In this document: one piece after another, positions 54,245-63,495 of the stretch | Numbering within the stretch: the stretch's first letter is position 1 | Layout: every line of letters starts with the position of its first letter | Origin: Propioniciclava sinopodophylli | GTDB lineage: Bacteria > Actinomycetota > Actinomycetes > Propionibacteriales > Propionibacteriaceae | Length of the DNA stretch: 64,000 nucleotides | Assembly: GCF_004324755.1 (NCBI RefSeq) | Contig: NZ_SDMQ01000014.1 | Coordinates: 1-64,000, forward strand | Direction of reading: 5' to 3' | Notes under the pieces: generated by a model | Told to the model about the DNA's origin: nothing | Seen by the model: the letters and a program-made list of their open reading frames with translations, nothing else | Databases searched by the model: none | Translations under genes and position numbers: made by a program

Positions 54245-56778
54245 CAGCCCTCCGCGAGGTTGACGAGCACCTCGTCGAGGTCGTCGGGCTTCACGAGCAC
54301 CTCGCGGGGCTTCGACCCCTCCGAGGGGCCCACGATGCCGCGGGTCTCCAGGATGTCCATGAGGCGTCCGGCCTTGGCGAACCCGACGCGCAGCTTGCGC
54401 TGCAGCATCGACGTCGAGCCGAGCTGCAGGTTCACGACCAGTTGCGCGGCCTCCAGGACCAGCTCGAGGTCGTCGCCGATGTCTTCGGCGACCTTCGTCG
54501 ACTCCTGGGGCACGGCGACGTCCTCGCGGTACTGCGGGGCGAGCTGCTCGGTGACGTGCTTGACGACCTCGCGGATCTCCCCCTCGGTCACCCACGCACC
54601 CTGCACGCGCACGGGCTTGGACGCCCCCATCGGCAGGAACAGCCCGTCGCCCTGGCCGACGAGCTTCTCGGCACCCGGCTGGTCCAGGATGACGCGCGAG
54701 TCGGTCATCGACGACGTCGCGAACGCCAGCCGTGAGGGCACGTTCGCCTTGATCAGGCCCGTGACCACGTCGGTCGACGGCCGCTGCGTCGCCAGCACGA
54801 GGTGGATACCGGCGGCACGAGCGAGCTGCGTGATGCGGACGATGGAGTCCTCGACGTCGCGCGGCGCGACCATCATCAGGTCCGCGAGCTCGTCGACGAT
54901 CACCAGCAGGTACGGGTACGGCGCCAGCACGCGCTCAGACCCGGGGGGCAGCTTCACCTGGCCCGCGCGCACCGCCTTGTTGAAGTCGTCGACGTGCCGG
55001 AACCCGAAGGCGGCCAGGTCGTCGTAACGGGTGTCCATCTCGCGGCAGACCCACTGCAGGGCCTCGGCGGCCTTCTTGGGGTTGGTGATGATGGGCGTGA
55101 CCAGGTGCGGGATGCCCTCGTAGTTCGTGAGCTCCACGCGCTTGGGGTCGACCAGCAGCATGCGGACCTCGTCGGGGGTGGCGCGCATCATGATCGAGGT
55201 GATCATCGAGTTCACGAAGCTCGACTTGCCCGAGCCCGTCGCACCGGCGACGAGCAGGTGCGGCATCTTGGCCATGTTGGCCACGACGTAGCCGCCCTCG
55301 ACGTCCTTGCCCAGGCCGACGGTCATCGGGTGGTGGTCGTTGCGGGCGCGGTTGGAGCGCAGCACGTCGCCCAGGGACACGATCTCCTTGTCGACGTTCG
55401 GGATCTCGACGCCGATCGCCGACTTGCCCGGGATCGGGCTGAGGATGCGCACGTCGGCGGACGCCACCGCGTAGGCGATGTTCTTGCCGAGCGCGGTGAC
55501 CTTCTCGACCTTGACGCCGGTGCCGAGCTCGACCTCGTAGCGCGTGACCGTCGGGCCGCGCGTGTAGCCGGTGACCTGCGCGTCGATGTCGAAGTCGCGG
55601 AACACCTCGCCCAAGCGCCCCACCACGGCGTCGGACGCCTCGGTGCGGCTCTTCGGCGCGGAGCCGGCCTTGAGGACCTGGTGCTCGGGGAGCACGTACT
55701 GGATGTCGCCGGTCAGCACTGTCTGCTCGGCGCGCAGGGGCTCGTTGGAGTGGGTCGGGGGCTGGAGGTCCTTGGGCTCGTCGACGACGATGCCCTCGGC
55801 GTCCGCCACCGCGCCCGGCGCCTTGCCGGCGGTGACGGGCTGGCGCGGGGCCTCCTCGTACACCTCGCCGGTGAAGGGGTCGATCTCGTCGTCCGCAGGG
55901 GCATCCTCGGCCCCGTCGGCGTAGAAATCGACGAACTCGCCCCCCTTGCCGCGACCGCGCTTGGTGCTGGGGGCCTCGTCGAGCACGAGCGGGGTGTCGT
56001 AGGCCTCGTCGACGCCGTACCGGAGGTCGTCGGCTGGGGCGTCCTCGCGTCGGTACTGGTCACGCCAGGCCGTGAAGCGCGGGCCGACCTCATACAGCGG
56101 GATGCCGGTGATGACCAGCGCGCCGAACAGCGCCATGACGACGAGCACGGGGACCGCGACCCACACCGTGACCAGGTCCGCGAGGAACGAGCTCGGGATG
56201 AAGCCGAGGGCGCCGCCGGCGGCGCGCATCTCCTCGGGGCGGCTCGGGCTGGGGATGCCCTTGGCGACGTGGACCAGCCCCAGCACACCGAGCGCGAACA
56301 TGAGCCAGCCGACGGGCTGGCGTCCGGTGGGGCCGTTGGCGGCGGGGTCGCGCAGGGTGCGCCACGCCATGCCGAACGCGGCCAGCGGCAGCGCGACCGA
56401 GGCAGCGCCGAAGACGGTGGAGAACACGACGCGCAGCCAGTCGCCCACCGCGCCCGGCAACAGGAACCAGAAGGCAGCGGCGGTCAGGATGCCGATGATC
56501 ACCAGGAACAGGCCGGTGCCGTCGCGGCGTAGCTCGGGATCGAGGTCGCGCACACCGGAGCCGATGCTGCGGACCAACCCGCCCAGCAGGCCGGCCAGCC
56601 CGCGCCACAGCGCGACGATGCCGCGCCCGATGGCGGCCAGGACGTCGCCGAAGCCACCCCCGGACTGCTTCGCGGGAGTTCGACGTGTGTTCTTGGACTT
56701 GCTTCCGCCACGCGAAGTCGTCGACCGCGAGGATGCGGTCGATCGGCTCCGCGTGGGGGAAGACGCGCGGGTCGCCAT
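54244..56778 (-). CDS. ftsK: DNA translocase FtsK
   Basis: An 844-residue septal DNA pump for chromosome dimer resolution and segregation. A basic Ser/Arg-rich N-terminus precedes four to five membrane helices (to about residue 230) and a short acidic linker. The motor has Walker A LVAGATGSGKSSFVNSM and Walker B YLLVIVDELADLMMVAPRDVED, and LVLATQRPSTDVVTGLIKAN. The C-terminal winged-helix gamma domain is GSTSMLQRKLRVGFAKAGRLMDILE. The ATG at 56778 follows TAGGGT at seven bases (leaderless pattern). The SDR gene is coupled downstream. Confidence 0.96.
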   Translation of the reverse strand: MATRASSPTRSRSTASSRSTTSRGGSKSKNTRRTPAKQSGGGFGDVLAAIGRGIVALWRGLAGLLGGLVRSIGSGVRDLDPELRRDGTGLFLVIIGILTAAAFWFLLPGAVGDWLRVVFSTVFGAASVALPLAAFGMAWRTLRDPAANGPTGRQPVGWLMFALGVLGLVHVAKGIPSPSRPEEMRAAGGALGFIPSSFLADLVTVWVAVPVLVVMALFGALVITGIPLYEVGPRFTAWRDQYRREDAPADDLRYGVDEAYDTPLVLDEAPSTKRGRGKGGEFVDFYADGAEDAPADDEIDPFTGEVYEEAPRQPVTAGKAPGAVADAEGIVVDEPKDLQPPTHSNEPLRAEQTVLTGDIQYVLPEHQVLKAGSAPKSRTEASDAVVGRLGEVFRDFDIDAQVTGYTRGPTVTRYEVELGTGVKVEKVTALGKNIAYAVASADVRILSPIPGKSAIGVEIPNVDKEIVSLGDVLRSNRARNDHHPMTVGLGKDVEGGYVVANMAKMPHLLVAGATGSGKSSFVNSMITSIMMRATPDEVRMLLVDPKRVELTNYEGIPHLVTPIITNPKKAAEALQWVCREMDTRYDDLAAFGFRHVDDFNKAVRAGQVKLPPGSERVLAPYPYLLVIVDELADLMMVAPRDVEDSIVRITQLARAAGIHLVLATQRPSTDVVTGLIKANVPSRLAFATSSMTDSRVILDQPGAEKLVGQGDGLFLPMGASKPVRVQGAWVTEGEIREVVKHVTEQLAPQYREDVAVPQESTKVAEDIGDDLELVLEAAQLVVNLQLGSTSMLQRKLRVGFAKAGRLMDILETRGIVGPSEGSKPREVLVKPDDLDEVLVNLAEG

Positions 56779-57152
56779 GGGGGCGACCCTAACAACCCAC
56801 CCGGTGGCTCCCCAAGCGACCACGCCGCCGGATCGTCACACGAACCCCTTGACCCACCCCCTCCCCCGGAAGAACGATGGGCCCAGCGCGGTCGCCGCAC
56901 ACGACCACTCCCGAAGGAACCGCGATGAAGAACCCGTACCCGGGTGACGAACTCCTCAACATCGAGCGCCTTCGTGGACGCCCACCAGTCGCCGGTCGCC
57001 CAGGTCCAGTGGAACGACGACCTTGCCACTCACTACACCAACCCCGGCAACGTCAACGGCGCCCGCTGGGGATCGGGCAGGATGATCCGCGCCGCGACCT
57101 CGCATCTTGCTGGCCCTACCTACTACCTTGCGATACATACTAAGATGGTCGC
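56779..57152. other. 374-bp gap with a possible decayed reading frame
   Basis: A plus-strand frame starts at ATG 56925 (MKNPYPGDELLNIERL) with AAGGAA five bases upstream, but its composition becomes coding-unlike after about 20 codons. A neighbouring frame continues with FVDAHQSPVAQVQWNDDLA and THYTNPGNVNGARWGSGRM, which looks more protein-like, as if a frameshift had occurred. I cannot name a family. The end of the gap holds the promoter of the next gene, with -10 TAAGAT (57141-57146). Confidence 0.35.
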
Positions 57153-57983
57153 ATGGTCTCCCCCGCTTCCCTGGCCTTCATGGCCCTCACCACGTTCATC
57201 TGCCTGGCCGTCCCGCTGGGCGGAATGCTGTGGATCTGGTCCCGGCGCACCCCCGAGGGCTCCCAGCGCTGGCCGCACGTGTGGCGTTCGTTCTGGGCTG
57301 GCGCCCTCGCCTTCGTCATCGCGCAGGTGCTCACCCGCCTGCCGCTGATGACCCTCGTCGTGCCGCAGTTGCCCGAGCCGTGGTCAGGCATTCTGCTGTC
57401 GGGTCCGGGGGCGAGCTACTTGGCAGGCCTGTTCGAGGAGACCGGACGCCTTCTGCTCATGCTGTGGTTGATGAAGGCCCTCCACCGCTGGATCGACGGC
57501 GTCTCGTTCGGCCTGGGCCACGGCGGCATCGAGGCGGTGCTGCTGGTGGGGACGGCGAACGTGAACAACATGGTGATCGCCGGCATCATCAACGCCGGCG
57601 GATGGGACGCCGTCGCCCAGTCGCTGCCACCTGAGGCGGCCGAGCAACTCCGCAGCGCTCTGGTCGACACGAGCCCGTGGATGTTCCTGCTGGGCGGCGT
57701 CGAACGCCTGGCCGCCATCACCCTGCACATCGCCTGCAGCCTGCTGGTGCTGGCCGGCATCGTGCACGGCCGAAAGCTGGCCGGCTGGGCTGCCGCCGTG
57801 GTGCTGCACGGCTCGTTCAACCTCGTCGCTGTCGGCATGCTGCAGGCCGGCGTCCACGTGCTGGCCGTGGAGGCGCTGCTGATCGCGCTGGCTGCCGCGC
57901 TGTGGCTGGGGATCCTCAACTCGAAGCGCTGGTTCGAGCCGGACCGCGACTCAGAAGTGGCGCCAGCCCCCGGCATCGCCTGA
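57153..57983 (+). CDS. YhfC family intramembrane metalloprotease
   Basis: A 276-residue protein with about seven membrane helices. FEETGRLLLMLW (Glu-Glu) and the later FGLGHGGIEAVLLVG (His and Glu) are the YhfC/PrsW-like zinc-site motifs, and VLHGSFNLVAVGML provides a further His near the C-terminus. Members are predicted site-2-like proteases whose targets are unknown. The ATG at 57153 follows TAAGAT at six bases. Its 3' end overlaps the convergent thiL by 33 bp. Confidence 0.8.
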   Translation: MVSPASLAFMALTTFICLAVPLGGMLWIWSRRTPEGSQRWPHVWRSFWAGALAFVIAQVLTRLPLMTLVVPQLPEPWSGILLSGPGASYLAGLFEETGRLLLMLWLMKALHRWIDGVSFGLGHGGIEAVLLVGTANVNNMVIAGIINAGGWDAVAQSLPPEAAEQLRSALVDTSPWMFLLGGVERLAAITLHIACSLLVLAGIVHGRKLAGWAAAVVLHGSFNLVAVGMLQAGVHVLAVEALLIALAAALWLGILNSKRWFEPDRDSEVAPAPGIA

Positions 57984-58910
57984 CCAGACCTTGCCATCGA
58001 CGGTGACGGACGCCTCGGCGTCCGGCCCGAGCGGCAGGACGCGGCCGATGACGGTCCAGCCCTGGGGGACGTCGGAGCCAGCGAATGTGCCCAGCAGGGC
58101 GTGGTCGTCGCCGCCGGTCAGGATGTAGTTCAGGGGGTCTCCCCCGCCGATGGCCGCGGCGACGGTCTTCTGGGCCTCGTCGACGTCGAGCGAGCCGGAG
58201 TCGAGGTCGATCGCGACCCCGGACGCCCGCGCCACGTGCCCGAGGTCGGCCAGCGGCCCGTCGGAGCAGTCGATGAGCGACGTCGCCCCGGCCTGGGACG
58301 CCACGCGTCCCTGCCCGTAGGGCACCTCCGGGACGCGGTGCGCCCGGACCACCGCTCCCGGCGAGCGGAACCCGCGCCCCAGCACCGCGAGCCCGGCCGC
58401 GGCCATGCCGAGGCGTCCGACGTAGGCGACCACGTCGCCCGGCCGGGCACCCGAGCGCAGCAGCGGCGTCCGGCCCTGCAGGTCGCCGAACACGGTGACG
58501 ACCACGCCTATGGCCGGCCCGCGCGTCGTGTCACCGCCGACCAGGGCGGCGCCGGCCAGCTCGCACTCCTCGCGGACGCCCTTGGTGAACTCGAGCACCC
58601 AGTCGGTCGGCGTCTCCGGCGGCGCAGACAGCGCGACGACCACGCCCAGCGGCGTCGCCCCCATCGCCTCGACGTCGGCGAGCGCGGACCCGACGGCCTT
58701 GCGGCCCACGTCGTGGGGGCCGGACCAGGCCTTCCGGAAGTGGACGTCCTCGTACAGGGCATCGGTCGAGACGACCACCTGGCCCGTAGGTGCGAAGACG
58801 GCGCAGTCGTCGCCGGGGCCGACGGTGACGGCGTCCGGCATCGTCAAACCGGACGTGACGGCGGCGATGAGCCCGAACTCGCCCTCGTCGGCGATCGTGC
58901 GCGCCGCCAT
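57951..58910 (-). CDS. thiL: Thiamine-monophosphate kinase
   Basis: A 319-residue ATP-dependent kinase making thiamine diphosphate. Landmarks are GPGDDCAVFAPTGQVVVSTDALYEDVHFRKAW, LADVEAMGATPLGVVVALS, LVGGDTTRGPAIGVVVTVFG and SLIDCSDGPLADLGHVA. This supplies the cofactor of phosphoketolase, transketolase and other enzymes. The ATG at 58910 shares its A with the ddl stop (TGATG), so translation is coupled. The 3' end overlaps yhfC. Confidence 0.95.
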   Translation of the reverse strand: MAARTIADEGEFGLIAAVTSGLTMPDAVTVGPGDDCAVFAPTGQVVVSTDALYEDVHFRKAWSGPHDVGRKAVGSALADVEAMGATPLGVVVALSAPPETPTDWVLEFTKGVREECELAGAALVGGDTTRGPAIGVVVTVFGDLQGRTPLLRSGARPGDVVAYVGRLGMAAAGLAVLGRGFRSPGAVVRAHRVPEVPYGQGRVASQAGATSLIDCSDGPLADLGHVARASGVAIDLDSGSLDVDEAQKTVAAAIGGGDPLNYILTGGDDHALLGTFAGSDVPQGWTVIGRVLPLGPDAEASVTVDGKVWSGDAGGWRHF

Positions 58911-60028
58911 CAGCGCAGGCCCGTCGGACGCTCCAGGGCGAGCCGGACGAGCTCGGCGATCAGGTCGGCATAGCTGAGGCCGGACGCCTCGAACAGCTGG
59001 GGGTACATCGAGATGTAGGTGAACCCGGGCATGGTGTTGAGCTCGTTGACGAAGATCTCCTCGTCGGGGGTGACGAACATGTCCACGCGGGAGAGACCCT
59101 CGGCCCCCATGGCGCGGAACGTGCGCGCGCCGAGGCGCTGGAGGCGTGCCAGGAGCGGACCGTCGATGGCGGCGGGGACGTCCAGGCTCACTTGTTCGCC
59201 GGGGGTGTACTTGGCCTCGAAGTCGTAGAACGCGTCGGGGGTGTGCATGCGGATCTCGCCGGCCAGCGATACGCGGGGCGCGCCGTCGAGGTTGTCGAGC
59301 ACGGCCACCTCGACCTCGCGGGCGTTCATGACGCCCTCCTCGACGATGATCTTGGGGTCGTAGCCGAAGGCCTCCTCGATGCAGCGCGGGAGGTCGTCCG
59401 GGGTGGCCGCGCGGGTGATGCCGAGGCTGGAGCCGCCGCGCGCGGGCTTGACGAACACGGGGAAGGTGAGGTCGGCTTCGATCTTCTGCAGGAAGTGGCG
59501 CTGCTCGGCGCCCCACTGGCGCCGGTGGATGGTCACCCAGGGCGCGACGGGGAGGCCGGCGCCTGCGAGGGCGGTCTTCATCAGGTCCTTGTCCATGCCG
59601 TTGGCCGACGCCGCGACACCGGACCCGACGTAGCGGATGCCCATCATCTCGAACAGCCCCTGGATGGTGCCGTCCTCGCCGAAGGGGCCGTGCAGCAGGG
59701 CGAAGGCGACGTCGAAGTCGCGCTGGTCGACGAGGGTGTCACCGTCGATGGTCGCGATGCGGCCCCCGCCGTCACGGCGCATCAACAGTGCTTCGGGACG
59801 ATCCTCGGTCAGGCGCGGCAGCGTCCCCTCGACCACCTGCATGGCCGCCATCTCCTCCACGGGCACCTGCACCCACCGACCGCTCGGCGTGATGCCGACG
59901 CCGATGACCTCGAACCGCTCGGTGTCGATGGCCCGCGTGACGCCGCCCGCGGTGAGGCACGACACGTCGTGTTCGGAGCTGACCCCGCCGAAGATGATCG
60001 CGACACGCGTGCGGGTGGTTTCGGCCAT
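58910..60028 (-). CDS. ddl: D-alanine--D-alanine ligase
   Basis: A 372-residue ATP-grasp ligase of peptidoglycan synthesis. It has IIFGGVSSEHDVSCLTAGGV at the N-terminus, FALLHGPFGEDGTIQGLFEMMGIRYVGSGV, the ATP-binding FVKPARGGSSLGITRA, and the metal site FVNELNTMPGFTYISMYPQLFE. The residue between EG-Y-type positions is consistent with a D-Ala-D-Ala enzyme, but I cannot exclude D-Lac activity by eye. AGGAG stands six bases before ATG 60028. It is followed by thiL in a coupled pair. Confidence 0.95.
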   Translation of the reverse strand: MAETTRTRVAIIFGGVSSEHDVSCLTAGGVTRAIDTERFEVIGVGITPSGRWVQVPVEEMAAMQVVEGTLPRLTEDRPEALLMRRDGGGRIATIDGDTLVDQRDFDVAFALLHGPFGEDGTIQGLFEMMGIRYVGSGVAASANGMDKDLMKTALAGAGLPVAPWVTIHRRQWGAEQRHFLQKIEADLTFPVFVKPARGGSSLGITRAATPDDLPRCIEEAFGYDPKIIVEEGVMNAREVEVAVLDNLDGAPRVSLAGEIRMHTPDAFYDFEAKYTPGEQVSLDVPAAIDGPLLARLQRLGARTFRAMGAEGLSRVDMFVTPDEEIFVNELNTMPGFTYISMYPQLFEASGLSYADLIAELVRLALERPTGLR

Positions 60029-60220
60029 CGGGTTCTCCTGTCGAAGCGGGGCGCACCTACCCTAACGGCATGCGCACCTTTCACCGCCGCCGACCGCGTC
60101 GAAGGCGCCTCCGGTGCGGCGGCGCGAGCTGCGCTGCTCGCCCGATGGAGGTGATTGAACACCTCCAATACCAGGTGGACGTGATCATGTTGCTGACGTC
60201 AACTGCGCTAGCGTCGGCTC

Positions 60221-61696
60221 ATGGGTAGGCGGGGCCTTGTGGTCAGTCTTGCGCCGGTCACAGTGGCCGTCGTTGCGCTGGTGGTGACCGGCGCCGGCGC
60301 TTGGATCCCGGGACTTTGGTACGACGAGTTCGTCACCATGACCTCGGGCCAACGCTCCTGGCCCTCCTTGTGGGCGATGCTGGGCCACGTCGATGCGGTC
60401 CACGGCGTCTACTACGCAACGGTCAAAGCATGGGGGATGTTGTTCGGCTTCAGCCCCCTCGCCATCCGGTTCCCATCAGTACTTGCGGTTGCATTGACGG
60501 CCCTGCTTCTCGTCAGGATGGGTCAACAACTGTGGGGACTTGTCCCGGGCGTGACCGCCGGACTGGTCTACGTTCTGATTCCGCGGACCCTCTGGATGGG
60601 ACCTCATGCGCGCTCCTACGCCATCGCCGCCTTCGCCATCACCCTTGCGGCCTTCCTGTTGGTCCGCGCTCTGACCAAGGATCGGAGTCGGGACTGGCTG
60701 CTTTTCGGACTGGGTTGGGGACTCGCGATCTCGACCTTCATCTACAACGCCCTCCTCCTGCCAGTCTTCCTGGTGGTGGGGATGCTGGGCCGTGAATGGC
60801 AGAAGCCGCCTCCGCGGCTGTTGTTGAGTCTGGGTGGCGGCTTGATCGGGGCGGCACCCGTGCTGGTCGTCGCAATTTCGCAACGGGGGCAGATCGGCTG
60901 GATCAAACTCCTCACGGTTCGCCGAGCCCTCTCGACGCCCTATTACATGTTCCTTGATGGAACCGACACCCTCGTTGGTGTCGGTGGCTGGGGCGCCCTC
61001 ATCGGGCTGGCACTCCTCCTTACCATCGCGTCGGTTGTGAGGCCGGCCCAACAGCCGACGCGATCGCTCGACCTGCGTGCCGCTGGCGTCCTCACCCTCG
61101 GGTGGTTGACGGTGCCGCCACTGACGTTGGTCGCTGTCGGCTTCGTCCTCCCCTTGTACTACGACCACTACGTGGCGATCAGCACCCCCGCAGTCGCACT
61201 GCTCTTCGCAGCTGCCATCGCTCGCGCTGGATCCCGAGTGTGGGTCGCGTGCGTGACCGTCGCCTTGGCTGCAGCGTTGGCGTGGCAGCCGTGGGCAGAC
61301 TTTCGCCAGCCCAACTCCAGGACGAATGTCCTCGACGTAGTCGCCGCAGTAGGTCGAGTAGCCGAAGCAGGTGACCACATCTGGTTTGCAGACGGCGCAG
61401 ATTGGAGTACTCGCCAACTGCGCTACGGCTACCCTTCTGAGTTCGCCCGGTACCACGACCTGACCCTGGACAGGGACTTCGAAGAAGTGCCGGACTTCTT
61501 CGGCACGAGCCTGCCCTTGCCAGTTGTGGAACAGAGGCTCCGGAGCGTGGACAGGGTGGTCATGATCGTGAACCAGCCCGAGCAGCCACAACCCTATGTG
61601 GAGACAGCCTCACGGATGCTCGATGAAGCGGGGCTTGAACGCTCGGCTGAGGAGGTGCTTCCCGGCTGGTCCGTCGCCCTTTACCGGCGTGGCTGA
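60221..61696 (+). CDS. GT39-like membrane glycosyltransferase (mannosyltransferase type)
   Basis: A 491-residue protein with about eleven helices. The first external loop has IPGLWYDEFVTMTSG (the Asp-Glu pair of GT-C enzymes) and VDAVHGVYYATVKAW. HARSYAIAAFAITLAAFLL follows, and the C-terminal part is soluble (IWFADGADWSTRQLRYGYPSEF). Such enzymes use polyprenyl-phosphate sugars to glycosylate proteins or lipids on the outer face. Leaderless start: TAGCGT lies six bases before the ATG. Third positions carry noticeably more A and T than the neighbours, suggesting recent transfer. Confidence 0.82.
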   Translation: MGRRGLVVSLAPVTVAVVALVVTGAGAWIPGLWYDEFVTMTSGQRSWPSLWAMLGHVDAVHGVYYATVKAWGMLFGFSPLAIRFPSVLAVALTALLLVRMGQQLWGLVPGVTAGLVYVLIPRTLWMGPHARSYAIAAFAITLAAFLLVRALTKDRSRDWLLFGLGWGLAISTFIYNALLLPVFLVVGMLGREWQKPPPRLLLSLGGGLIGAAPVLVVAISQRGQIGWIKLLTVRRALSTPYYMFLDGTDTLVGVGGWGALIGLALLLTIASVVRPAQQPTRSLDLRAAGVLTLGWLTVPPLTLVAVGFVLPLYYDHYVAISTPAVALLFAAAIARAGSRVWVACVTVALAAALAWQPWADFRQPNSRTNVLDVVAAVGRVAEAGDHIWFADGADWSTRQLRYGYPSEFARYHDLTLDRDFEEVPDFFGTSLPLPVVEQRLRSVDRVVMIVNQPEQPQPYVETASRMLDEAGLERSAEEVLPGWSVALYRRG

Positions 61697-61798
61697 CAGT
61701 CGAATGGCCGCCTTCACGGGCCGTTGTGCCGCGCCGACCAGACCATCGGACTCGAGTTGCCGGTCGGGGAGCATCGCGTGGCGACAAGGCACTGACCC

Positions 61799-62514
61799 TC
61801 AGCCGCCTGCCCCGTCCCACCACCTCAGGACGCGCAGGGCGTGGAAGGTCAGCCACGGCGGGGGCTCCCCCACGGGGACGTCGTCGTCGAACCAGACCTG
61901 CCCCTTGAAGCGGGTTCCCTACCGCCAGCGCCCGTCCTCGTCGCGGGCCGCCCAGACCGCCTCGACAGCGGTGGAATGGAACGAGTGCCGCGTGGAGCCG
62001 TTCACCCACTCGCAGTTCCAGCCGCCCTCGGCCATCTGGTGCTCGAGGAACCAGTCGACGAGGCCGGACACGTCGACGCCCAGCCAGGTCCCGTTGGCGA
62101 GGTGTACCCGTTGGTGCAGCAGTCCATCTCCCCGCCCCAGTACGGAAGGCCCTCGTACTCCCAGCGGCTGTTGGCCGAGAGCTTCTCCGCTGTGTCACCG
62201 GGTTCGGACGCCGGGACCCCCCACTCGCGCAGGGCGTTGAGTGTCCACGTGGTGGCTGTCCAGGGCTGGCCCTCGTCGTCGTCGGGCCTGTTGAGGGCCC
62301 GTGCGTCGGCGCGGCTGGGGAAGTACGCGCCGCCGGCCCACTGGCCATCGGGATCCTGCAGCGCCAGGAGGCGCGCCCCCATTCCTTCCGTCGCCACGCG
62401 CGCGCGGGTCTCCTGCCAGACGTGCGGAGGGGCGCCGGCGAGGTCGCGCTCCACCTGCCAGCGCAGCGCGGGGTCGGTGTCCAACAACCAGTCGATCAGC
62501 TCGTCCGAAGGCAT
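61799..62514 (-). pseudogene. Squalene-cyclase-like (alpha/alpha toroid) gene with frameshift and stop
   Basis: The frame from ATG 62514 reads MPSDELIDWLLDTDPALRWQ and on through LLALQDPDGQWAGGAYFP, typical of an actinobacterial prenyltransferase/squalene-cyclase-like family of about 300-340 residues. Near 62100 it shifts: the continuation ANGTWLGVDVSGLVDWFLEH and MAEGGWNCEWVNGSTRHSFH lies in another frame. That frame meets a TAG near 61920, after which a family-like end resumes (PPPWLTFHALRVLRWW). The middle also appears shortened. Three lesions in one gene make sequencing error an unlikely full explanation. TAGGCT stands five bases before the ATG. Confidence 0.8.
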
Positions 62515-62578
62515 GGTGCAGCCTAAGCGTGGCGTCGTCGGGGTGTCGATGGGTGCCGGTTGTCTAGACTGCGGGCCC

Positions 62579-62761
62579 ATGCACTCAGGAGTGACCGTGG
62601 CGCGTCGCGTCGAGGACGGCTGGGAGTGCGTGGACGACCACGGACGTCGCGTGGTCCTGCCCGTGGGGGTTATCGACCTCGCCCTGCGCGACCTGCGCGT
62701 GGGCCAGCGCCTGCTGGTCGAGGTCGTGGACGGCCTCGTGATGCGGGCCTCCCTGCCCTGA
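62579..62761 (+). CDS. Small conserved-looking protein of unknown function
   Basis: A 60-residue protein ending RRVVLPVGVIDLALRDLRVG and then QRLLVEVVDGLVMRASLP. The C-terminal half reads like a small beta-barrel (a short RNA- or nucleotide-binding fold is possible), but I recognise no named family. TAGACT (62565-62570) lies eight bases before ATG 62579. An alternative GTG 62597 has AGGAG five bases upstream. A hairpin follows the stop. Confidence 0.6.
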   Translation: MHSGVTVARRVEDGWECVDDHGRRVVLPVGVIDLALRDLRVGQRLLVEVVDGLVMRASLP

Positions 62762-62796
62762 CCGAAGGCCGCGATCCCCGCTCCGGAGCCCGGACG

Positions 62797-62848
62797 CCGG
62801 ATCCCCCGAGATACGCCGCCGGCAAGCGGTGTTTCTCGGCGGATCCGG
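62797..62848. terminator. Hairpin between the small gene and leuD
   Basis: CCGGATCC (62797-62804) pairs with GGATCCGG (62841-62848), with inner pairing of CGAGA with TCTCG and CCG with CGG. It lies between convergent genes. Confidence 0.55.
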
Positions 62849-62887
62849 GGTGGGTTCAGGGCCTCGCGGCGCGGCGCGCTCCCGACG

Positions 62888-63493
62888 TCAGTTGGCGACC
62901 TTCGCGGGGATGGTCTTCACCTTCCACGACGGACGCCTGGCCTCGTAGGCGGCGATGTCGGCGTCCTTCTGCAGCGTGATGCCGATGTCGTCCAGCCCAT
63001 TCAGCAGGCGGTGGCGGGTGTAGTCGTCGATCTCGAACGGGAACGTCGCCTCACCGGCGGTGATCGTGCGCGCCACGAGGTCGACGGTGAGCTCGGCGCC
63101 GGGGGTCCCATCGAGGAACGCCCACAGCTCCTCGACGACCTCGGGCGACACCAGCGCGACCAACAGCCCGGACTTGCCCGAGTTGCCCCGGAAGATGTCA
63201 CCGAAGCGCGAGCCGATGACCACCTTGAAGCCGTAGTTCTGCAGCGCCCACACCGCGTGCTCGCGCGAGGAGCCCGTCCCGAAGTCGGGCCCGACCACGA
63301 GCACGGAGCCGGCCTTGTAGGCGTCCTGGTTGAGCACGAACGCGGGGTCGTTGCGCCAGGCGGCGAACAGGCCGTCCTCGAAGCCCGACCGGGTCACGCG
63401 CTTGAGGTAGACCGCCGGGATGATCTGGTCGGTGTCGACGTTCGAGCGACGCAGCGGCACGCCGACGCCGGTGTGCGATTCAAACTTCTCCAT
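62888..63493 (-). CDS. leuD: 3-isopropylmalate dehydratase small subunit
   Basis: A 201-residue swivelling subunit of leucine biosynthesis. It has [29 protein letters not shown] at the N-terminus, [44 protein letters not shown] centrally and [18 protein letters not shown] near the end. The usual length is about 200. The ATG at 63493 is two bases after the leuC stop, so the two subunits are co-translated. Confidence 0.96.
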   Translation of the reverse strand: MEKFESHTGVGVPLRRSNVDTDQIIPAVYLKRVTRSGFEDGLFAAWRNDPAFVLNQDAYKAGSVLVVGPDFGTGSSREHAVWALQNYGFKVVIGSRFGDIFRGNSGKSGLLVALVSPEVVEELWAFLDGTPGAELTVDLVARTITAGEATFPFEIDDYTRHRLLNGLDDIGITLQKDADIAAYEARRPSWKVKTIPAKVAN

Positions 63494-63495
63494 GG

